In this document: positions 59,057-64,000 of the stretch, piece after piece | Layout: each line of letters starts with the position of its first letter | Numbering within the stretch: the first letter of the stretch is position 1 | Assembly (NCBI GenBank): GCA_039696685.1 | Contig: CP155566.1 | Location: forward strand, 3,100,001 to 3,164,000 | From: Vibrio sp. CDRSL-10 TSBA | Lineage (GTDB): Bacteria; Pseudomonadota; Gammaproteobacteria; Enterobacterales; Vibrionaceae | Length of the DNA stretch: 64,000 bases | Reading direction: 5' to 3' | The notes under the pieces: generated by a model | The model's database searches: none | What the model saw: only the letters and a program-made list of their open reading frames with translations | Told to the model about the DNA's origin: nothing | Program-made: the position numbers and the translations under genes

Positions 59057-59966
59057 TTACCAGCCCTGAAATTTTTGCTTCCTTTCCACTCCGAATACCA
59101 CGGAGTAAGGGTCCTGGTGAATCAGCACATCGGCGCCCGGAAATGCCTTGCGCAGCTTCGCTTCGACAATATCGGAAATACGGTGTGCTTCAATCAGGGG
59201 AATATTGTCATCGAGTTCCAGATGCAACTGGATAAATCTTACAGGCCCGGACATACGGGTACGCAGCTGATGCACCCCCATCACCCCTTCCACAGATAAT
59301 GAAATAGTGCGGATCTGAACCAGCTCTTCATCCGGCAGTTTATGATCCAGCAGAGTATGCACCGCGTGGTAAGCCATCCGGTAAGCGCTGTATAAAATGT
59401 AGATACCAATACCGACCGCAAATACCGCATCAGCCTGCTTGATACCGAACCAGCTCAGCCCCAGCGCAACCATGATCGCCGCATTCATCAGTAAATCGGA
59501 CTGATAATGCAGTGAATCAGCCGCAATCGCCTGGCTGCCGGTTTTGGCCACCACGGCCCGTTGAAACATCACCAGAGCCGCCGTGACCACCATGGCAAAC
59601 GCACTGACATAAATACCGTATTCCGGAGACTGCAATTCATGCGGGCGGAAAAAGCGGTCGACCCCGTTCAGAATCAGAAAGCAGGCAGAACCGGAAATAA
59701 ACATAGCCTGAGCCAGCGCAGCCAGCGATTCGGCTTTACCGTGCCCGAAGGTATGCTCCCGGTCAGCGGGCTGCAGCGAATAGCGCACCACCACCAGGTT
59801 GACCACCGACGCCGCAATGTCGAGCACCGAATCAATCAGAGAAGCCAGCAGGCTGACCGAAACCGGTCACCCACCAGGCGGCAATTTTACAAATCAGCAG
59901 CAGTGTCGCGACCGCAGTGGCCGTCCACGCCGCGGTGGTGACAAGTCGGGCGTATTCCTGTTTCAT
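59057..59966 (-). CDS. fieF: Cation diffusion facilitator FieF (frameshifted as sequenced)
   Basis: Inner-membrane Fe2+/Zn2+ exporter. The repaired product is 302 aa with six helices, metal site [16 protein letters not shown] and the C-terminal cytoplasmic domain [20 protein letters not shown]. One extra base in GAAAC at 59859-59863 (plus strand); GTTC on the coding strand gives [21 protein letters not shown] copy 2 starts 36 bp upstream of the ATG and has probably removed or displaced its promoter. Confidence 0.93.
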
Positions 59967-60001
59967 ATCACGTTACCAAATCAAAACAATGGCTTAATTA
60001 T

Positions 60002-61293
60002 GGTTCATCGCGGATTGGCGGGAACTTAAAACAAAAACGGTAGTAAGTGATAAGGTTACATCGCCAAACACAACCTTACACAAACTACCGTTTTCATGCC
60101 GAATCATACTTTCCTATCCTCGTTCTGGGAAGGCTTTCATGTCGTAAAGTCTGTACAAACGTCTTCTCTCATCACGATTACTCTCCAACCCAGCACGACT
60201 GCTCGATGTTCATGTGGGCAACATGTTCAAGCCATACATGATTATCAGTGGCGCACGATTAAGGAAGCGACGATTCTCGGCGTACCCGTCGAGCTATCCC
60301 TACAAACAAGGCGTATAAAGTGCCCTGACTGCGGTATCAAAACCGAATCTATTTCTTGGCTTGAACCTTTTGCTCGCCTGACTAACCGCTTAAGACGTTA
60401 CATTGAGCAGTTGCTGCCTCTTCTTCCTATCAAACATATCGCCCAGATGACGGGGGTTCATTGGCATACGATTAAGGCGATAGATAAACGTCGGCTACAA
60501 CATGCGGTGCCAGAGGTTAACTGGGCAGAGCTGAGACAGCTGGTCATGGATGAGTTTGCTCTCTTCAAGGGACATCGTTATGCCACTGTTATCGCGGATG
60601 CTAAGACGCATCAAGTGCTTTGGATAGGCGTTGGACGCAGCCGAAAAGATATCCGTCCCTTCTTTGAATTACTCGGTGAGCATGGCCAGAACATAGAAGC
60701 GGTTGCAATGGATATGAATACGGCTTTCGACCTCGAAGTGCAGCGACATTGTCCTAACGCCCGCATTGTGTACGATTTATTCCATGTGGTCGCAAAATTT
60801 GGTCGGGAAGTGATGGATAGAGTCAGAGTTGACCAAGCTAATCAACTCAAACAGGACAAGAAAGCGCGCCAATGGGTGAAACGTTCACGCTGGGTTTCTC
60901 CTCAAAAACAGAGGTAATTTAGACAGTAAACAGGAGAGCTATCTGAGTGAGATACTGAGTATGAACAAAGACTTAATGGTGACGTATTTACTTGGCTCTC
61001 AGCTAAAAGAGTTATGGAGGTGCGAGTCAGAAAGCGAAGCGGAAGACTTATGGGACGTATGGTGGGAGCAAGTTCAAGAAAGCGGGATCAAGCCGCTTAT
61101 GGACTTCGCGAGAAAGCTCAAACCGTATCTTCATGGCATCGTTGCTTCTGCAAGCTACCCACTCAATACCTGTACGCTCGAAGGGATAAACAACAAGATA
61201 AAGTTAATCAAACGAATGGGCTACGGCTACCGAGATATCGATTACTTTTTTTTAAAGATAAAAGCGGCTTTCCCCGGAAAGCCGCGATGAACC
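60002..61293 (+). mobile_element. ISL3-family insertion sequence, copy 2
   Basis: 1,292 bp, same ends and coding content as copy 1 but inverted relative to it. Perfect 8 bp target duplication TTAATTAT (59994-60001 and 61294-61301). It is inserted between the cpxP terminator and fieF, with the transposase reading away from fieF. Confidence 0.96.
60096..61290 (+). CDS. ISL3 transposase, copy 2 (frameshifted as sequenced)
   Basis: Protein frames identical to copy 1: zinc ribbon, HTH and DDE core. One extra T in GTTTC at 60894-60898 gives the same 273 and 109 aa split; GTTC gives SRWVLLKNRGNLDSKQE and a 397 aa product. If the extra base is a read error, the element should be active. Confidence 0.92.
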
Positions 61294-61374
61294 TTAATTA
61301 TACCCACATAGTGCTTGAATGTGAGTAAAAGATCATCACGCTCTGGCCGCAGCAACAGGCGGTAAGCCACAACG

Positions 61375-61398
61375 AAAACAGGCAGCCGAAGCTGCCTG
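61375..61398 (-). terminator. Rho-independent terminator after cpxP
   Basis: On the minus strand, stem CAGGCAGC-TTCG-GCTGCCTG followed by TTTT. It separates cpxP from fieF and lies 82 bp from the IS. Confidence 0.8.
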
Positions 61399-61416
61399 TG
61401 GTGTATTTCAGTGCGA

Positions 61417-61980
61417 TTATTGCGCCGATGCTGGTACTGGCTTTTTGCCTTGCTGACCTTTGTCGCCTTGATAACCATGCTCACCTTTCGAGCCTGGGTG
61501 TCCGCCACGCGGCCCTTCTTTCCAGCACTGCGTCATGCGCTCTTGTTGCAGTGACTCAAACTGGCTTTTCTGTTCCGCAGTCAGGACATTGAGCATCTGA
61601 TGACGCTTCTCCATCATGCGCACCCGGTGCTCGACTTGTTTTTCCGCCATCTGTTTGGCCAGTGCAGTCGCCGCGGCTTTATCAAAGTTTGGCGCCAGCA
61701 TTAATGCGCGCTCTTGCTGATGCAGCGCCTGCATCTCTTCTCTCATGCCTGCACGCGGCTGCTTTTTCATCTCTGCACGGCCTTGCTCGCGCAGGTTGCG
61801 CAGCTGCTCTTGTTGCGCATCGCTCAGGTTCAGTTGCTTAAACAGAGCTCGTTCAGCGCCGGGACCACAGTCACGGTCGTGCGGTCCTTTATCTCCACCC
61901 GCAGCCAATACGCTGGTGGCGCCAAGTGTGGCAGGTAAAATCAGTGCGGCAAGCATCCATTTTTTTACGTTTTTCATCAT
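61417..61980 (-). CDS. cpxP: Periplasmic stress adaptor CpxP
   Basis: 187 aa with a signal peptide (WMLAALILPATLGATSVLAA), two LTxxQ-type repeats (LSDAQQEQLRNL; LTAEQKSQFESL) and a Gly/Lys-rich tail (GSKGEHGYQGDKGQQGKK) unlike E. coli CpxP. The family inhibits CpxA and delivers misfolded proteins to DegP. Divergent from cpxRA across two CpxR-type sites. Confidence 0.88.
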   Translation of the reverse strand: MMKNVKKWMLAALILPATLGATSVLAAGGDKGPHDRDCGPGAERALFKQLNLSDAQQEQLRNLREQGRAEMKKQPRAGMREEMQALHQQERALMLAPNFDKAAATALAKQMAEKQVEHRVRMMEKRHQMLNVLTAEQKSQFESLQQERMTQCWKEGPRGGHPGSKGEHGYQGDKGQQGKKPVPASAQ

Positions 61981-62053
61981 CGTATCCTCTCAGGTTTCAC
62001 ATTTACTTACAGGCTGCTTTCGCAACGCTTGAGGTTAGAATACAAACTGCCAG

Positions 62054-62089
62054 GTAAAGTGACGTTTAGAGTGCGTAAATCTACGTAAA
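62054..62089. promoter_or_regulatory. CpxR operator region cpxP / cpxRA
   Basis: A perfect CpxR box GTAAA-TCTAC-GTAAA at 62075-62089. A second, partial one, GTAAA-GTGAC-GTTTA, lies at 62054-62068. This supports autoregulation of cpxRA and induction of cpxP. Confidence 0.75.
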
Positions 62090-62164
62090 GAGTGCAATCG
62101 GCGCTGATTCAGCGCACTATTTCGCAGTAAACTACATTCATCAACGCGGTTTTACGAGGCAGTT

Positions 62165-62851
62165 ATGGCGCACATTCTTCTTATTGATGACGACACCGAG
62201 CTCACCAGCCTGTTAAAAGAGGTCCTGAGCTATGAAGGGTTTGAGGTATCCGAGGCCAACGATGGCGAGGCGGGATTACAGGCGGTAGGTGAACAGACCG
62301 ATCTGATCCTGCTCGATGTCATGATGCCGAAAATGAACGGTATGGAAACCCTGAAAAAGCTGCGCGAAAACTGGCAAACGCCGGTCCTGATGCTGACCGC
62401 CAAGGGTGAAGAAATTGACCGCGTGATAGGCCTTGAGCTCGGCGCAGACGACTACCTGCCCAAACCATTCAGTGACCGTGAACTGCTGGCACGCATCCGC
62501 GCTATTTTGCGCCGCACCAATCCGCATCAGCCGGCCAAAACGTCTGATGTAATCGAGTGTCAGGATCTGCAGCTTTATCCCGGAAAGCAAGAAGCCTATT
62601 GTCAGGGTGAGCTGCTCGATCTGACCAGCACTGAATTTGCCCTGCTGGCCCATTTCGTCCAGAATCCGGGCGAAACCCTGACGAAAGAGTCGCTCAGCCT
62701 GGACGTGCTCGGCAAACATCTGGCCGCGTTTGACCGCGCCATCGACATGCATGTCTCGAACCTGCGCAAAAAGCTGCCCGAGCGCAGCGATGGCAAACCG
62801 CGAATTAAAACTCTGCGCGGACGCGGCTATCTGATGGTGCTGGAGGATTGA
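62165..62851 (+). CDS. cpxR: Envelope-stress response regulator CpxR
   Basis: OmpR-family regulator, 228 aa. Receiver domain with acidic DDD near the start, phosphorylated Asp in LILLDVMMPKMNG and Lys in DDYLPKPFSD, then a winged-helix effector domain (LTSTEFALLAHFVQNPGETL; RGRGYLMVLED). The stop overlaps the cpxA ATG. Confidence 0.96.
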   Translation: MAHILLIDDDTELTSLLKEVLSYEGFEVSEANDGEAGLQAVGEQTDLILLDVMMPKMNGMETLKKLRENWQTPVLMLTAKGEEIDRVIGLELGADDYLPKPFSDRELLARIRAILRRTNPHQPAKTSDVIECQDLQLYPGKQEAYCQGELLDLTSTEFALLAHFVQNPGETLTKESLSLDVLGKHLAAFDRAIDMHVSNLRKKLPERSDGKPRIKTLRGRGYLMVLED

Positions 62852-64000
62852 TGCGCTTACCCAAGTTCAACAACCTGTACGGCCGTATTTTTGCCATCTT
62901 CTGGTTTACCATGATGCTGGTGGTGATTGCTGTGTTGTCGCTGCCCCATCTTGATCCGCGCAAATCACGCGATATGCCGGCCGAGGCATACCAGCGCATG
63001 CTGCAACATAAAGAGGCGCTCGAAGATCGCTTTAGCGGCGATAAGAACCTGGCCCGAATCATCAAGGAAACTGGAGAGCCGCGCCGACGAACCGCATGAG
63101 AAAGGACCGCGCTTTTTTGTTACCGATCAGGAAGGCAATATCCTCACCACACGCAAACACCCTGATTTCAAACTGAAAGCACTACGTAACTTTACTACCA
63201 GTATCGAATCGGTGGAACAACCGCAACAACGCCTATATGGCCGCTATATGATAGCCGGACCAGCACCGATCAGCCTGGCAGGACAGGATTTACTGCTGTA
63301 TGTCGGCCTGCGCTGGGATCAGCCGCCACCATTTCTGCTGCGCCTGTTTGATCGCCCGCTGCAGCTGTTACTGGCCGTGATGCTGGTCAGCACACCGCTG
63401 CTGCTGTGGCTGGCCTGGGCACTGAGCCAGCCGGCACAACGCCTGGCTCAGGCCGCACAACGTGTCGCGCGTGGTGAATTTGAGGTAGATGCCAGTCTGG
63501 AAAAAGGCACCACTGAGTTTCGCCAGGCCGGACGCAGCTTCAACCAGATGGTAGAAGCGGTCAATCAGATGATTTCCGGTCAGCAGCGTTTGCTGTCCGA
63601 CATCTCGCACGAGCTGCGCTCTCCGCTGACCAGACTGAGAATGGCCAATGCACTGGCCACCCGTAAGCAGGGTTCCAGCCCGGAACTGGAGCGCATCGAT
63701 ACCGAAGCTCAGCGTTTGGAGCAGATGATTGGTGAACTGCTGGAATTGTCGCGCATGCAGACCAACAGTCAGATGAGTCGCGAAGTACAGCCATTGAGCA
63801 GCCTGTGGGAAGAACTGCTCAGCGATGCCCAGTTTGAAGCAGAGCAGATGAACAAGACTCTGACCATGGAAGACATTCCGAACCGCCATATCTCAGGCAA
63901 TCCGCCACTGCTGATGAGCGCGCTCGAGAACATAGTGCGTAACGCGATTCACTATGGCCACGACAAAATCGCGGTCCACTTCTCGGCTTCAGCCCAGCAG
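62851..64000 (+). CDS. cpxA: Envelope-stress sensor kinase CpxA (partial; frameshifted as sequenced)
   Basis: Inner-membrane histidine kinase. The visible part holds membrane helix 1 (residues 13-32), a periplasmic sensor domain, helix 2 (LLLAVMLVSTPLLLWLAWAL), HAMP, the phosphorylated His in LLSDISHELRSPLTRLRMA and the start of the ATPase domain (ALENIVRNAIHYG). One extra base in GAAAC at 63067-63071; GAAC gives RIIKELESRADEPHEKGP. The gene continues past the window. Confidence 0.94.

Noticed and set aside
61301..61416. CpxQ-like 3' UTR small RNA of cpxP
   Set aside because: Only about 20 bases separate the cpxP stop from its terminator stem; no seed or Hfq-type module could be recognised.

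Overview
This is a 64 kb stretch of Vibrio chromosome 1 core genome. The support is the quorum-sensing regulator AphA, a peroxiredoxin-glutaredoxin fusion beside oxyR, an ArgH with a fused acetyltransferase domain, the small DUF3624 protein, and a gene order that I recall as collinear with the V. cholerae pilQ-to-cpxA region. Base composition looks richer in G+C than V. cholerae, which would suit a V. fluvialis/furnissii-type species (inference). I see no phage, island, CRISPR array, tRNA or rRNA.

Layout: (1) 160-4215, the type IV pilus assembly operon pilMNOPQ, divergent from mrcA (PBP1A). (2) 6986-9308, oxyR and the prx-grx fusion sharing an OxyR-like site. (3) 9505-16167, arginine biosynthesis (argCB, argG, argHA, and divergent argE), then ppc and aphA. 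(4) 20034-23290, cysE, gpsA, secB and a rhodanese. (5) 23440-29740, frdABCD framed by the EF-P genes epmA, efp and epmB. (6) 29857-35311, an MgtC-like protein, ISL3 copy 1, modF and groESL. (7) 35560-41873, a SufR-type regulator, small proteins, tpiA, a MATE pump, rraA and menA. (8) 42000-48844, hslUV, ftsN, cytR, priA and rpmE. (9) 49095-56340, a malic enzyme, metJ, metBL and metF with Met boxes, and zapB. (10) 56730-64000, glpX, pfkA, fieF, ISL3 copy 2, cpxP and cpxRA (cpxA runs off the end).

The most striking observation is not a gene. Twenty-seven genes plus one IS transposase present in two copies, many of them essential or central (groEL, priA, tpiA, ppc, efp, metF), appear broken. There are 30 single-base frameshifts, and every one is the same event: GTTC read as GTTTC, or GAAC read as GAAAC on the other strand. 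No other kind of frameshift was seen. The base 3' of GTTC is never A, and no two sites lie closer than about 1 kb. This is not biological decay. The likeliest cause is a systematic consensus error at a chemically modified subset of GAAC/GTTC sites. GAAC/GTTC is the known recognition sequence of Dnd phosphorothioation in E. coli B7A and Salmonella Cerro 87, where only a minority of sites is modified. I therefore propose, as inference, that this strain carries a GAAC/GTTC-specific DNA modification encoded outside the window. Each affected gene is annotated over its repaired extent, with the position of the extra base.

The second notable item is a pair of identical 1,292 bp ISL3-family elements in opposite orientation 28 kb apart, both with perfect 8 bp target duplications. 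One sits in the T-tract of a terminator between mgtC and modF. The other sits 28 bp of unique sequence plus the 8 bp duplication upstream of fieF.
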